64,000 bases of DNA from CAWDMC01 sp963803295 (GTDB taxonomy: Bacteria > Acidobacteriota > Terriglobia > UBA7540), in contig CAWDMC010000022.1 of assembly GCA_963803295.1 (NCBI GenBank), positions 310,001 to 374,000 of the forward strand. The letters are read 5' to 3'. The position numbers and the translations under genes were made by a program. Positions 17,020-27,759 of this stretch are shown in pieces; position 1 is the stretch's first letter; each line of letters starts with the position of its first letter. A model generated the notes under the pieces. The model did no database searches, had not been told where the DNA came from, and saw only the letters and a program-made list of their open reading frames with translations.

Positions 17020-20000
17020 TTACTGGGTTGCAGTTACTGCCAAGTTTACGACCGCGGTGCGCGTTACGGTCGTGTTGGAATTGAGGGTGCCGATGATGGT
17101 AATAGCGTAATTACCGGTGGTTGTGGCGGTGGCGCTCACCCCCGACGGCCGGCAGGCGCTCAAACCAGAGAGGAGCATCAAACCCAGAGTTAGGCTCGCA
17201 AGACTCCATCGAAGGCGCGCCGACAGCAGTTCACCGCGAAATGCCGCGCGCCGGCGCTTCCAGAGATAGGCCGTCGCGGCCAAGGCGGCCAGGCAGGCAA
17301 ACCACCAGACATCAGGCGGAGGAGCGCCTCGGACCGGAGGCCAGCTTGAGGAGCCCTTAGTGGTGCTAACGGTCAAGTTCACGCTGACCGGCGATCCATT
17401 CGGCGTCGGGGATGCCTGAGAGAAGGTGCAGGCCGATCCGGGCGGCAGCCCATTGCTCGCGCAAGTGAGATTCACCTGCTGATTGAAGCCGAAAAGCGGG
17501 GTTACAAGGAGCGTATAGCTGGCCGCAGATCCGGCGATAACCGTATCGAGCGACGGTGACGCGGAGAGTTGAAAGTCCGCCTGAAGGACCGTCAAGTTCA
17601 GCGTTGAGGTCTGCGAACCGCTCGTCCCGTTGACTGTGAAATGCAAGGGATTTTGAGTGTTCGCGTTGAGATTGCTGATGGTCAGGGTGTTGGTCTGGCC
17701 TGGCGTGATTGTGGACGGATTGCCCGGGTTAAAGGTGCAAGTGAGAGCCGAAGTACCACAAGCCAAGGTGATAGCACCGGTGAAGTTGCCGGATGCCGTG
17801 GCCCCTATTGTGAACGTCGCGCATGACGCGGTCAGGCCGGATGGACACCCCGTAGTGGACCCGACAGTAATTGTCGCCGTGGGACTAGGGGAAGTGAGCG
17901 TGAACTGGGCCACGCCGGTTCCGGCAAGGGCGATGCTCTGAGGACTTCCGCTGGCGTTGTCGGTGACGCTCAAACTGCCGTTTCGTGCGCCGCTTCCGGC
18001 CGGCTGGAATACGACGGAGATCGTGCAACTGGCGCCAACATCTAGTGCGCCCGCTCGGGGACAGTTATCCGTCTCCGAGTAGTCTGCGCCGCCGGCAGCG
18101 ATGCTGGAAATAGTCAGTGCGGCCGTTCCCGTATTGGTGAGGGTGACGGTTTTTGGTGCGCTCACCGTGCCCACACTCAGGCTGCCAAAGGTGAGGCTGG
18201 TGGGTGAAAGGGTCACCGCGGTGGCCGCAGCTACACCCGTACCGCTGAGCGCGATCACCTGCGGACTGTTCACCGCGTTGTCTGTAATGTCGAGTTCGGC
18301 GCCGCTGGACGCACCTTCGGAAGTTGGCGTGTACGTAATGCTGATGGTACACGTTCCGCCGTGAGGTGGCACTGTGCCGACGCAATTGTCGCTTTCATTC
18401 ATGTACGTCTGGGTGGAGGTAATCGAGCTTATAGTGAGCGCGGCGGTGCCGGCATTGATGACCTGAACGGTTTTTGCCTCGCTAGGGACGCCGGTGGCCT
18501 GGTTGCCAAAACTCAAGGAGCCGGGCACCAGAGCGATTCCCGGCTTATCAGCCGGGTTGATTTCGACGACGAAGGCGTTTCCAGCGCTGCTCGCCAGGTT
18601 TGACTGCGAAGCGTCGTAGATGGCGGGGAAGTTGGTCGAAGCCGTGCTGCCAGCCACGAAAGTGTCGCCTACGGTATCGAGCGAAATGGCCTGGCCAATA
18701 TCGAGTCCACTTCCACCCAGGAACGTCGAGTAAGTAAGCACGGTGCCGGTAGAATTCAGTTCACTGACGAAAGCATCTGAGCAAATCGTGGAACCGCAAG
18801 CACTACCGCCGCTGATTCCCAGAAGCCCCTGAACCGCCGCCTGCGTCGGAAAGTTGCTCGACCGGGTAAATCCGGTTACAAAGGCGTTTCCCGAGGAATC
18901 TACGGCGATGGCATTGGCCTGGTCGATGTCGCTGCCACCCAGCAAAGTGGAATAGACAAGGTTGGAGCCGGCGGGGTTCAGTTTCGTCACGAAGGCGTCG
19001 GTTCCACCTTGGTTGGTAGCCTGGAGAACGTTGGAGGTGGTGGGGAAGTTCGTCGAGCGGGTTGCACCCGCCACGTAGACGTTTCCGGAATCGTCGAGCG
19101 CAATGCCGAAGCCTCTGTCATCATCATTTCCGCCCAGGTAGGTAGAGAACGTCAAAGCCGAGCCGGCGGCGTTCACCTCGGCCACGAAAGCGTCGGCGGA
19201 ACCTGCGGTCGAGCCCTGATAAGGACTCTGGGTCGGGAAGTTGGTCGAGAAGGTATATCCGGTGACGTAGGCGTTGCCGTCTTGGTCGGTGCTGATTGCC
19301 TGCCCGATGTCCGCGCCCGAGCCCCCAAGGTAAGTCGAGTACAGCAGTTGAGTGGCGTCGGTGGAGACTTTTGCCACAAACGCGTCGCCACCGCCGGCGG
19401 CAGTCGGCTGCAGGGGAGTAACCAGCGGTAAGTCAATCGATTGGGTGGAGCCTGTGACGTAGGCATTGCCGGACGAATCCACCGCGATTCCCTGGCCGGA
19501 ATCTGCGTTCTGCCCCCCTAAATAAGTGGAGTAAGCCAGCGCCGCTCCCGTGCTATCAATCTGCGTAACAAAGGCATCTGTATTCCCGCCCAAGGTCGGC
19601 TGGAAAACGGTTGTAGATGAGTTCGTGGTAAATGTCGGGAAGTCGCTGGAGCTGGTGGTTCCGGTAACATAGGCGTCGCCGGTGGCGCCCAAAGCGATCG
19701 CCGTGGCCGTATCCGTTTGGCTTCCGCCGAGGTAGGTGGAATAGACCAGCTTCGCAGTGCCGGAGCCGCTCTGTTCGCCGCTCGAGCTGATCTTGGTTAC
19801 GAAAGCGTCGCCGTTGCCTTGTTCGAAGCCTGCCTCACTCCCGTGGTGGTGGGAAAGTCAGTGGAGTTGGTAACGCCAGTGACGTAGGTATTAGTCCCTT
19901 GCGAATCGACAGCGACGCCATAGGCCACATCTCCGCCCGTTCCGCCCAAATAGGTTGCGTACAACAGCACGGGATCGATGATCAACGGAAGATGACGGTC

Positions 20001-20768
20001 GTAAGGCCCCAACTGAAACGCGATCTGCTTGTTCTCGAGCCGGTACTGTGCAAGGATGCTCCTCTTGTGGCCTTCTTTCAACTGGTAGGCGACGGGCTTC
20101 TTGAAGCGAACTTCCCCTCCACCAGCATGCAGGACCAAGTCACCCTGTGCATCCACCGCGATCTGCTCCGCCCCCTCGATACCCAGGCGGATAGGGCTCG
20201 CATCGCTGCGAGGTCCGACCACAAAGTCATACTCAAGATTTCCTTGCTGTCCGTAGTAAACCAGGTCCACACCTGGATAGAGTCCGGTGTAACGCACGTT
20301 GCCGTAATTAGGAACGTGCGTGCGCCAACGTTTGGGATCAATTCCAATGAAGTAATTGCTCTGTCCCGGCAGTAGCCCCGTTCCGGACACCGCAGCCTGA
20401 GGGTTGCCCCCCAACAGCTTCAGCCGGATGACCGCGGCCTTTGAGGCCGGCGCGGTCAGACTCTGGGCCATAGAGAGTACGGCTTCATCGGAACCCAGAA
20501 ACAGCGTATAACCCAATCCCCGGGCAAGAAAACTCACGCGAGGATCCGTCTGTCCCGCGTTCGGTTCAAAACTCAAGGGCAGGCGGGCATATCGCGCTAG
20601 CGGCTCGGAGGATGATGTGGCTCCGGCACTTTTTTGTAAGCCGCTCGCGGCCGCGACTGCCAGGACGGACGTCGAAAATCCCATGATAGCCAGTAGCGAC
20701 CGGGCCAGCAGCCTCTGTACTGTCGTCAGGCTGCAGTCACGCCCAGAGTTGGTGCTGATCAGACGCAC
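17020..20768 (-). pseudogene. Giant SBBP-repeat/choice-of-anchor-D surface protein, one frameshift
   Basis: The start is a GTG at 20768 with a strong GAGGAGGAA site, after a 79-base gap from the upstream paralogue. The N-terminal domain (PLSFEPNAGQTDPRVSFLARG, then DLVYYGQQGNLEYDFVV) and the first SBBP propeller repeat read to about 19818. There AACAAGGC lacks one base, and the frame ends shortly after. The rest continues in another frame (GNGDAFVTK, then at least eight DAFVxK...STYLGG repeats), three ASPM/Hydin-like anchor-D domains, an Ig-like region, a transmembrane helix and a second hydrophobic stretch ending LSGLSAC. Repaired, it would be about 1,250 residues. Family members are exported; their ligands are unknown. 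Confidence 0.8.
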
Positions 20769-20847
20769 GTAAGTTCCTCCTCGGAAAATTCCCTGCTCCA
20801 AATAGCAGCGGCCGGCCCAACCAGCGCGGCGGGGACGGAAGCTTGAC

Positions 20848-23800
20848 CTACTGTCCGACCGCAAGATTCACTGTCGTACTTCGCACGATAGGGATCGTGC
20901 TGTTTTGGGTGGTCCCGAGCGTACCCGTAATTTGGAGGGTATAGGCACCTGACGGAGTCCCCACCAGCGGTGCTGGACTTCCGGCAGTGCAACTGCTCCC
21001 GACTGCGATGATGCCCAACAACAGGCCGGCGGAGGCAAGCCGGAGATAAATAGGAACCGTTTTGCCCAGCTGGCGACGGCCCACGATTCTTGCTGCCAGC
21101 AGCAAAAGGAGCGCCAGTGCACAAAGCGCCCACAGCCTCAAGCCGGGTCCTGCCCCCGGGCTCATTCCCGGTCCCCAGCGTGGCCCTGTTACCATGCGCG
21201 CGGTCGATGTCTGTTTGGTGGTAGTAACCGTCAACGTCGACGTGAGTGGCGCACCATTGAGTTGCAAGGCCCCAGGACCCCAATTACAACTCAGGTCAGA
21301 AGCCGGCAGAGGCTGGGTACAGCCCAGCTGTACGACGGAGTTGAACCCGTTCGACGGAGTAATGGTCACGGTATAGGTCGCGCTGTCTCCGGCAAGCACG
21401 CTGTTAAAGGCCGGTGTCGCAGAAACTGTGAAGTCACTGAAGAAGAGCGTCAACACGACCGTCGCTGTCTGGCCTTCGCTCGTCCCTGTCACCGTAATAT
21501 TCACCGGCGGCGCGGGGCCCGTACTGGGCGTAGTAAGGCCGCTTACGTTTATCGTACTCGTTTGGCCTCCGGTCAGCTGGTTGGGGTCAAAGGAGCAGGT
21601 CACGTTACTCGAGCAGGAAAGAGTGATTACGCCCGAAAAGGTAGTTGGCGCCGACGCCGTGACCGTGAAACTGGTGTTGCTCGTAGGCTTAGTCGAGGTG
21701 GCCGTGGTCCCGATCAGTAGCGTCTCGGAACGTGTGTTCGCAGAGAGCGAAAATACGGCTGTTCCGATTCCGCTAAGCGTCACACCACTCGCGGCACTCG
21801 CCGCATTGGTGGCGAATGTCAAACTCGACGTTCGTGAACCGCTTGCCGTGGGCGTAAAGGTGATGCTCACCGTACAGCCATCTCCGACATTCAGAACGCT
21901 CGGCAGGGTGCCACAGGTGTTTGTCTCCGCATAATCGCCCGAGACGCTGATGGCCGAAATAATAAGGGACGCCTTGCCAGTGTTCGAGACATGCACTATC
22001 TGAGCCGGGCTCGTAGTGCCTATCGTCTCGGTGGGGAAATTCAAACTCGGGGGAGTGAAGGTCAGCGATCCCTGCGAAGAGGCGACTCCGTTGCCTGTGA
22101 CGGTGATTTGATGGGGACTGCCGCCGGCATTATCCGTGATGTTAATCTCGTCCGTTCTAGCTCCTGTGGTCGTTGGCTTAAAAGTGACCTGGATGGTGCA
22201 AGACCCGCCTCCGGCCGGAACGGTATCGCCGCAATTATTGGTTTGCGCAAAATCGCCGCTCGGCGAAATCGCTGAAATGTGCAGAGGCAAAGTCCCGGCA
22301 TCAATCACGGTCACCGGGAGAGGGGTGCTGACGACGTTAAGAGTCTGGTTTCCAAAGTTCAGTTGTTGCGGGCTTATGGCCAGCGCCGGAGCATCTGCGC
22401 CGCTTACCTTGGCAATGAAGACGTCACTATTTGAGCCTGCGACCGCCAGCGATCCCTGAACTGCTCCGGCGACCGCCGGAAAGTTGGTTGAACTGGTACT
22501 TCCCGCCACATACGCCGTACCGGAGGAGTCCACGGCGATGGCCTGACCTGCTTCAGCTCCATTGCCGCCCAGATACGTCGAATAGACAACCTGTCCCGAC
22601 GGTCTGAGTTCGGCGATGAAAGCATCCGAACAGACTCCTATACCACAGAAACCGGCTCCGGCGATGCCCAGTAGCTTTTGAAGCGGATTCACCGTCGGGA
22701 AATCACTCGATTCCGTCAAACCTGTAACAAAGGCATTGCCCAGCGGATCCAGGGTGATCGCGATGCCCTGGTCAACATTAGTCCCACCGAGAAAGGTTGA
22801 ATAAAAAAGCAGCGACGTCCGCGGAGCAAACTTACACACAAAGGCGTCCCCCGAACCGGCGTTTTGACTTTGGAAGGCGTTCGCTCCCGTGGGAAAATCA
22901 CTCGATTGGGTATCTCCTGTCAGAAAAACATCACCTGAGGCGTCCAGGGCCAAGCCAAAGACTCTGTCCTGCTTGGATCCGCCGAGATAGGTCGAGTAAA
23001 TTAGAGCGCTGCCGTCGGCGCTCAGGGCGGTTAGAAAGGCATCCACGCCTCCGCCATTCGCGGTCTGAAAGGCGTTCTGAACGGGGAAGTCCTTGGAATA
23101 GGTATAGCCGGCCATGTAGATATTGCCCGATGTATCGACAGCAACGGCTTGCCCGTAGTCCGCGCTAGACCCTCCCAGGTAGGTTGAGTAAATCAGCTGT
23201 GCTCCGGTTGGATCGATCTTGGCTACAAACGCATCCGAGGAACAGGTCAGGACAGTATTGACGACCGAGCAGGCATCATTTCCAACTTGCAAGGCGTTGA
23301 CAATAGGAAAGTCGCTCGATTGAGTGGATCCTGTCAAATAGGCGTTTCCGGAAGAGTCTACGGCCAAGGCCTGTGCTGTGTCCTGCGCGCTACCTCCCAG
23401 ATAGGACGAGTACACCAGGCTCGATCCGTCCGCGCTTAGCTCGGCGACAAAAGCATCACCGCCTCCCCCATAAGCAGTCTGAAACGCCGTGGGGGTCGTC
23501 GGGAAATTCGAAGAACTCGTGCTCCCCGCGATATAAACGTTGCCCGCCGTGTTGATGACCAAGCTACTGGCTGCATCAGCGTCAGTTCCTCCCAGAAAGG
23601 TGGAATACATCAGAGCCGTACCGGATGGATTGAGTTTGGACACGAAGACGTCGCCCCCTCCGGCACTGGTCGCTTGCAGCGACGCAGTCGTCGGAAAGTT
23701 GGTGGACCCGGTAGTTCCAGAGATGTAAGCATTTCCAGCACTGTCTACAGCCACGCCGTAGCCAATGTCAACACCCGTGCCTCCCAGGTAAGTGGAGTAG

Positions 23801-24642
23801 CTCAACACCGGATCGATGATCAGGGGTCGCGAATGATCGTAACGTCCCAGCGCAAATCCTATATTCCCGTTCCGGGCCATGACGTAACGTGCCCACACCG
23901 CGCAGCGACGACCGCTCTTTTCCTGACAGGCCTGCGGGTCCTGATAGGCCTGCGGGCGGGCGAGCCGAACGTAGCCGCCTGAGACCCGCAGCAGCAAGCC
24001 ACCCGCCTCGTCGATCTTCATCACCTCGGATCCCTCAAGGCGCAGCCGGATCTTTCCAGGATCGCTGTTAGGCTTCACCACAAAATCGTATTCGAGCTGG
24101 CCCTGGTTGCCGTAGTAGACAAGGTCAATTCCCGGATACACGCCGCCGTAGCTCGCCTTGCGATAGGTCGGAATATGGGCATGCCACTGCCGGGGATCGC
24201 TTCCCTGGAAATAGTTGGTCTCACCCGGCAACCGCTCCAAGCCCAAAAACTGCGGATTGGGGACGGTTCCGAGCAAACGCATTCGCAAGACTGCTTGCGT
24301 GGACGGCGCCGCGCTTGGCTGCAGTTCCAGGACGGCCTCATCGGAAGCCAGGAACAGGGTGTAACCCTTTCCTCGCGCCAGGAATTTCACCTGAGGGTCC
24401 ATCTGACCGACGTTCGGCTCGAAACTCAAGGGAAGACTCGCATACTCGACCAGAGGCTTTTGAGGAGCGGCGGCCACGTCGAGACTTGATTCAGCACCTC
24501 TCATGACAGCCGTGGCGGGTGATGCCAAAATACCCGCCAAACCCAGCAGCATCAAAACGACGATCATCTGAGCCTTGTTTCCTCCACCTCGCGAGGGACA
24601 GCCAAGGCAAAGCATCAAGGGCTTCTTGCTTTGCAGCATCAT
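20848..24642 (-). CDS. Giant SBBP-repeat/choice-of-anchor-D surface protein (intact paralogue)
   Basis: A 1,264-residue protein. A signal-anchor sits at residues ~26-46 (IVVLMLLGLAGILASPATAV). Residues ~65-290 hold the conserved N-terminal domain (PLSFEPNVGQMDPQVKFLAR, TNYFQGSDPRQW, DLVYYGNQGQLEYDF). Next come about eight SBBP propeller repeats (GNAYISGTT...DVFVSK...YSTYLGG pattern), then anchor-D/Hydin-like domains with NFGNQT starts, Ig-like segments with CSFDP, and a C-terminal hydrophobic pair. Between those two helices is GSSC, and a short Ig-like tail ends TTVNLAVGQ. Its start overlaps the upstream stop by ATGA, so it is coupled to the beta-barrel gene. Probably a secreted or cell-surface adhesion or degradation factor. 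Confidence 0.85.
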   Translation of the reverse strand: MMLQSKKPLMLCLGCPSRGGGNKAQMIVVLMLLGLAGILASPATAVMRGAESSLDVAAAPQKPLVEYASLPLSFEPNVGQMDPQVKFLARGKGYTLFLASDEAVLELQPSAAPSTQAVLRMRLLGTVPNPQFLGLERLPGETNYFQGSDPRQWHAHIPTYRKASYGGVYPGIDLVYYGNQGQLEYDFVVKPNSDPGKIRLRLEGSEVMKIDEAGGLLLRVSGGYVRLARPQAYQDPQACQEKSGRRCAVWARYVMARNGNIGFALGRYDHSRPLIIDPVLSYSTYLGGTGVDIGYGVAVDSAGNAYISGTTGSTNFPTTASLQATSAGGGDVFVSKLNPSGTALMYSTFLGGTDADAASSLVINTAGNVYIAGSTSSSNFPTTPTAFQTAYGGGGDAFVAELSADGSSLVYSSYLGGSAQDTAQALAVDSSGNAYLTGSTQSSDFPIVNALQVGNDACSVVNTVLTCSSDAFVAKIDPTGAQLIYSTYLGGSSADYGQAVAVDTSGNIYMAGYTYSKDFPVQNAFQTANGGGVDAFLTALSADGSALIYSTYLGGSKQDRVFGLALDASGDVFLTGDTQSSDFPTGANAFQSQNAGSGDAFVCKFAPRTSLLFYSTFLGGTNVDQGIAITLDPLGNAFVTGLTESSDFPTVNPLQKLLGIAGAGFCGIGVCSDAFIAELRPSGQVVYSTYLGGNGAEAGQAIAVDSSGTAYVAGSTSSTNFPAVAGAVQGSLAVAGSNSDVFIAKVSGADAPALAISPQQLNFGNQTLNVVSTPLPVTVIDAGTLPLHISAISPSGDFAQTNNCGDTVPAGGGSCTIQVTFKPTTTGARTDEINITDNAGGSPHQITVTGNGVASSQGSLTFTPPSLNFPTETIGTTSPAQIVHVSNTGKASLIISAISVSGDYAETNTCGTLPSVLNVGDGCTVSITFTPTASGSRTSSLTFATNAASAASGVTLSGIGTAVFSLSANTRSETLLIGTTATSTKPTSNTSFTVTASAPTTFSGVITLSCSSNVTCSFDPNQLTGGQTSTINVSGLTTPSTGPAPPVNITVTGTSEGQTATVVLTLFFSDFTVSATPAFNSVLAGDSATYTVTITPSNGFNSVVQLGCTQPLPASDLSCNWGPGALQLNGAPLTSTLTVTTTKQTSTARMVTGPRWGPGMSPGAGPGLRLWALCALALLLLLAARIVGRRQLGKTVPIYLRLASAGLLLGIIAVGSSCTAGSPAPLVGTPSGAYTLQITGTLGTTQNSTIPIVRSTTVNLAVGQ

Positions 24643-25673
24643 TGTTCTCGTCCGGTCACGAATCGGATCAGCGGAGTGAAATCAAGCTTGATCATCAAGC
24701 TGACCGTATCGTTGGCGTATTTTATGCTACGGGTATAAGCGATTTGCAGGTCAATGGCCCGGACACGAGTGAGTTCTATCCAACCGGAATAGCCGTTGTC
24801 GCGAGCTATCGAGGAGGGGCCCTTCGCTTCAAACTGACCATACCAAACGCGGCCATGATCCTGGTCGCCGACCACCGATGAACCCGGCGTGATCAGGCGG
24901 CTAAAGACCTTCTGCTGGCCTTCCGGCAGCAATCCGTAGGCCGAAGCGCCCAGCGTGATCCCGCGTGGCGCGATGTGCGGAGTGAAACGCCGAATTCCAG
25001 GAATCCCGGGGAGCGGAATGCCCTTGTTGATTGAGTAAGTAAGACCGGCTTCTCCATCTCCCATAAGACCCAAAGTCTCATAGGGCCGGGTCATACTGTA
25101 GGGGCGCGGCATGTAATAGCGGTCAAAGGTGCCGTTCGAGAGACCGAAGTTCACAAACGGCTTCAGCCCCCCGTAGGAGTGTACGGGCTCAATATGATTG
25201 AACCAGTCAACTCCGCCTCGGCCGGTGCCAAAGATTCTTACCGAACTCGCTACCGGAGCGGTGCCCGTTAGCACGGAAGTAAACCGGACACCTCCGCGAG
25301 TGTTCGTGTAGCGCAGATCGATGTAGGGTTGACCCATGAGGGTGGTCCACTCAAAGGTGTGATTGTTCACTAAGGAGAACTTGGTTCGGACGAAGAGGAC
25401 GGGTAACCCTATATCGCCCCCGAAGTGCTCCGTGAGGTTATAGCCGATGTTCGTGTCCTCAGCCATCACTACGGCCAGATGCGAATAAGCACCTTGGAAC
25501 TCCACATAAGCTGTAGGACCCACCGTCCACTCCTGCTCCTCCGACTGCGAAGGGGCAGTTGCCGCAGGCTGTGCGGGAGGCGTAGTCTGTGAATCAGGCT
25601 GGGTCTCAGTTTGCGAGAAACCTATGCAAGGCGCCAATAGCGTGGCAATCAAAGCAGCATGAAGTAACTTCAC
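24639..25673 (-). CDS. Outer-membrane beta-barrel-like protein upstream of SBBP genes
   Basis: A 344-residue exported protein. Signal peptide LLHAALIATLLAPCIGFSQ, then a Pro/Gln-rich linker, then alternating aromatic/hydrophobic strands (AYVEFQGAYSHLAVVM, FEWTTLMGQPYIDLRYTN, VRIFGTGRGGVDWF, LGLMGDGEAGLTYS, ITLGASAYGLLP) typical of an outer-membrane barrel. The protein ends ...RFVTGREQ, without a C-terminal aromatic. It overlaps the giant SBBP gene by 4 bases. The order barrel, SBBP1, SBBP2 on one strand suggests a secretion or anchoring partner for the surface proteins; that is inference from position only. Confidence 0.7.
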   Translation of the reverse strand: MKLLHAALIATLLAPCIGFSQTETQPDSQTTPPAQPAATAPSQSEEQEWTVGPTAYVEFQGAYSHLAVVMAEDTNIGYNLTEHFGGDIGLPVLFVRTKFSLVNNHTFEWTTLMGQPYIDLRYTNTRGGVRFTSVLTGTAPVASSVRIFGTGRGGVDWFNHIEPVHSYGGLKPFVNFGLSNGTFDRYYMPRPYSMTRPYETLGLMGDGEAGLTYSINKGIPLPGIPGIRRFTPHIAPRGITLGASAYGLLPEGQQKVFSRLITPGSSVVGDQDHGRVWYGQFEAKGPSSIARDNGYSGWIELTRVRAIDLQIAYTRSIKYANDTVSLMIKLDFTPLIRFVTGREQ

Positions 25674-26479
25674 TCACCTTCTCCCCTACATCGACAGTTA
25701 GTTGCCTTTCGATGGCCGGTTTGGCCACCGACCCACTTCCAAAACAGAACCCCCCGAGGATGATGCGATTGGGATTACCGCTTTGAGGGTTTAGCTCGAA
25801 ACCCGCGGGGGCGACATCCTGGCAGCAGAGCCACTCCGTCACGACACGGACTCTTCACGCGCCAGCCACTTCCCCCAATGCCTGATCGGACCGGAAACCA
25901 CCCGAGGCAGGAGATCATGCCACAGGAGACCATGCCGTGCATGCGAACTGGCACGGGGGGCGGAGCATCCGCTCAGACCCTTCTATGCACATCCTAAGTG
26001 GTGATGCCGCTTACTACGCGCCCGGCCCGCGCAACCACGCATTCTTACGGGGCTCACGCGGACAGGATCACCTAGACCAACACCTACGCAGGACTAACTC
26101 TGGCCCGCCCGCCTGCCGAAGACCAATCATAATACCATGACCAAGGAATATCCCGGCGATTTCTCTCGACCGGTCCAGCCTCATACAGGATGACGCTTCC
26201 TCATAACGGGTTGTACGCGATGTTTGAGAACTGCGGCAGGGTTCTCGCCGCCTACAGGTTCAGGCGAGCATCGCCGCTGTTCTAGCGATACGTCAAGGGG
26301 TGGTAGCTGTTTGAGGGACAATGGTTTCTTTTCAAATCCCCAGCGAGACCGGCGAAAATGGGCCTTGTATATCCCAGGGTTTCAGGATCTGGAGCACCCT
26401 GGTGAGTCGCTGCCTCTTGCACCGCTTCGGTTAACTTAATCCTAACTTGACTACCAACGCGGGTCTTCACGCCACCGCA
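25674..26479. other. 800-bp non-coding gap
   Basis: No gene is supported. Short open frames lack start sites and have no recognisable domain. A GGGTTT/AAACCC hairpin sits at about 25,788-25,806. The region separates divergent and convergent transcription: the barrel/SBBP operon reads away on the minus strand, and the aldo-keto reductase operon ends at 26480. Confidence 0.45.
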
Positions 26480-27706
26480 TCAGGCAAGATGTAGCGTTCT
26501 GAGTTCGCCGATCTTGCGTCTGATATTCACCGTATGCGTACACATCGCAGCGCACTCGGTGCACGACCCACAGATGTCAAGACCTTCGCCCTTGCCGAAC
26601 TCCGCCAGGGTGAACCGGGCATGGTCCAGGTTGGCATACTGGAAGGCATACATGTGACTTCGCATCAGCGTCGGTATGTCCACCCGCTTGGGGCAGGAGA
26701 CCACGCAGTCGCCGCATTGCTGGCAAAATTCCAGGCTGGCTTTGATGCTGTTGTTCGCAACAAAGTTCTTCTCTTCACGGGAAAATTCGATGTTCAAGGC
26801 CACCGGCATCACTTCATCGATCTGCTCGAACTGGGTGAATCCCGGAACCGCGGTCGTAATGAAGGGATGCTGCATCACCCACTTGAGCACGGCCGATTGC
26901 CGGACTGACTTCTGGGCGTCGCTCGCGAAAACATCCGGCTGCTTCGGGCCTCGCCCGCCCCCCTGGGTCTTCATGGCTACAAGGCCTATTCCTTTGGAGG
27001 CGCATAGCTTCATGGCATCGATCAATGCCTGATTGTCGGACATGGTGTAATTGAACGCCACCAGCACCACATCATAGAAGCCGCTGCGAGCCACCGCGTT
27101 TAGAACCTCGGTTTGGCCCCGGTGGGTCGAGACTCCCGCAAAGCGGATCCGCCCCGCCTTCTTCAATTGGGTCATCGCTTGCTGGATGCCTCTGTCGTCC
27201 ACAGCACCCGCGGTGTCGAGGCCGTGCGAGTAGAGAATCTCGACATGATCCATCTGGAGTCGCTTCAAGCTGCCCTCGAAGATCCCGAGCATTTCAGCCT
27301 TGGTCTCAGCCGGCTCGCGCTCACCTAAGCGATGGACTCCTGCTTTCGTGGCAATGAGGACCTTGTCCCGCACGCCCAGTTGGCGGATCATGTTGCCCAC
27401 CATCTCTTCGTTGCGGCCGCCCTGATAGACCGCGGCCGTATCGAAGTGGCGAATGCCGGCCTCGTAGGAGCGCACAATCAGGCCGGGTGCTTCCGCATTC
27501 ATCACGCCCATGCTGACGATGGGCAAGGTGATGCCGGTTTTACCCAGCGGGCGCTCGATGAGCCTTCGGGTTGGCGTTCGATCGGCGGCGGTCTCGATAC
27601 CGCTGCACATCCGGCTGGCGACGGTAGCTAGGCCAGCTCCGGCCAGGTAAGTCAGCGGCTTCGTCATGAATTCTCTTCGGCTGTACTCTCCATCACGGTT
27701 ATTCAT
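26480..27706 (-). CDS. Tat-exported aldo/keto reductase with C-terminal ferredoxin domain
   Basis: A 408-residue protein. Its start is MNNRDGEYSRREFMTKPLTY, a Tat signal (SRREFM). Residues ~48-310 form the AKR barrel with the catalytic tetrad visible: Asp in HFDTAAVY, Tyr in the same motif, Lys in IATKAG, His in ILYSHGLD. The C-terminus has two [4Fe-4S] motifs, CQQCGDCVVSCPK and CGSCTECAAMCTHTVN. AKRs normally use NAD(P)H in the cytoplasm. A Tat export signal plus Fe-S clusters suggests that electrons come from the membrane/Fe-S partners in the same operon. It lies 53 bases after the NapG-like gene and is the last gene of the operon. The substrate is unknown. Confidence 0.9.
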   Translation of the reverse strand: MNNRDGEYSRREFMTKPLTYLAGAGLATVASRMCSGIETAADRTPTRRLIERPLGKTGITLPIVSMGVMNAEAPGLIVRSYEAGIRHFDTAAVYQGGRNEEMVGNMIRQLGVRDKVLIATKAGVHRLGEREPAETKAEMLGIFEGSLKRLQMDHVEILYSHGLDTAGAVDDRGIQQAMTQLKKAGRIRFAGVSTHRGQTEVLNAVARSGFYDVVLVAFNYTMSDNQALIDAMKLCASKGIGLVAMKTQGGGRGPKQPDVFASDAQKSVRQSAVLKWVMQHPFITTAVPGFTQFEQIDEVMPVALNIEFSREEKNFVANNSIKASLEFCQQCGDCVVSCPKRVDIPTLMRSHMYAFQYANLDHARFTLAEFGKGEGLDICGSCTECAAMCTHTVNIRRKIGELRTLHLA

Positions 27707-27759
27707 CGCCTTCGCCTCCGTCGAATGGATTCCGATTCCTCATGGGTATGAACGCTCCC

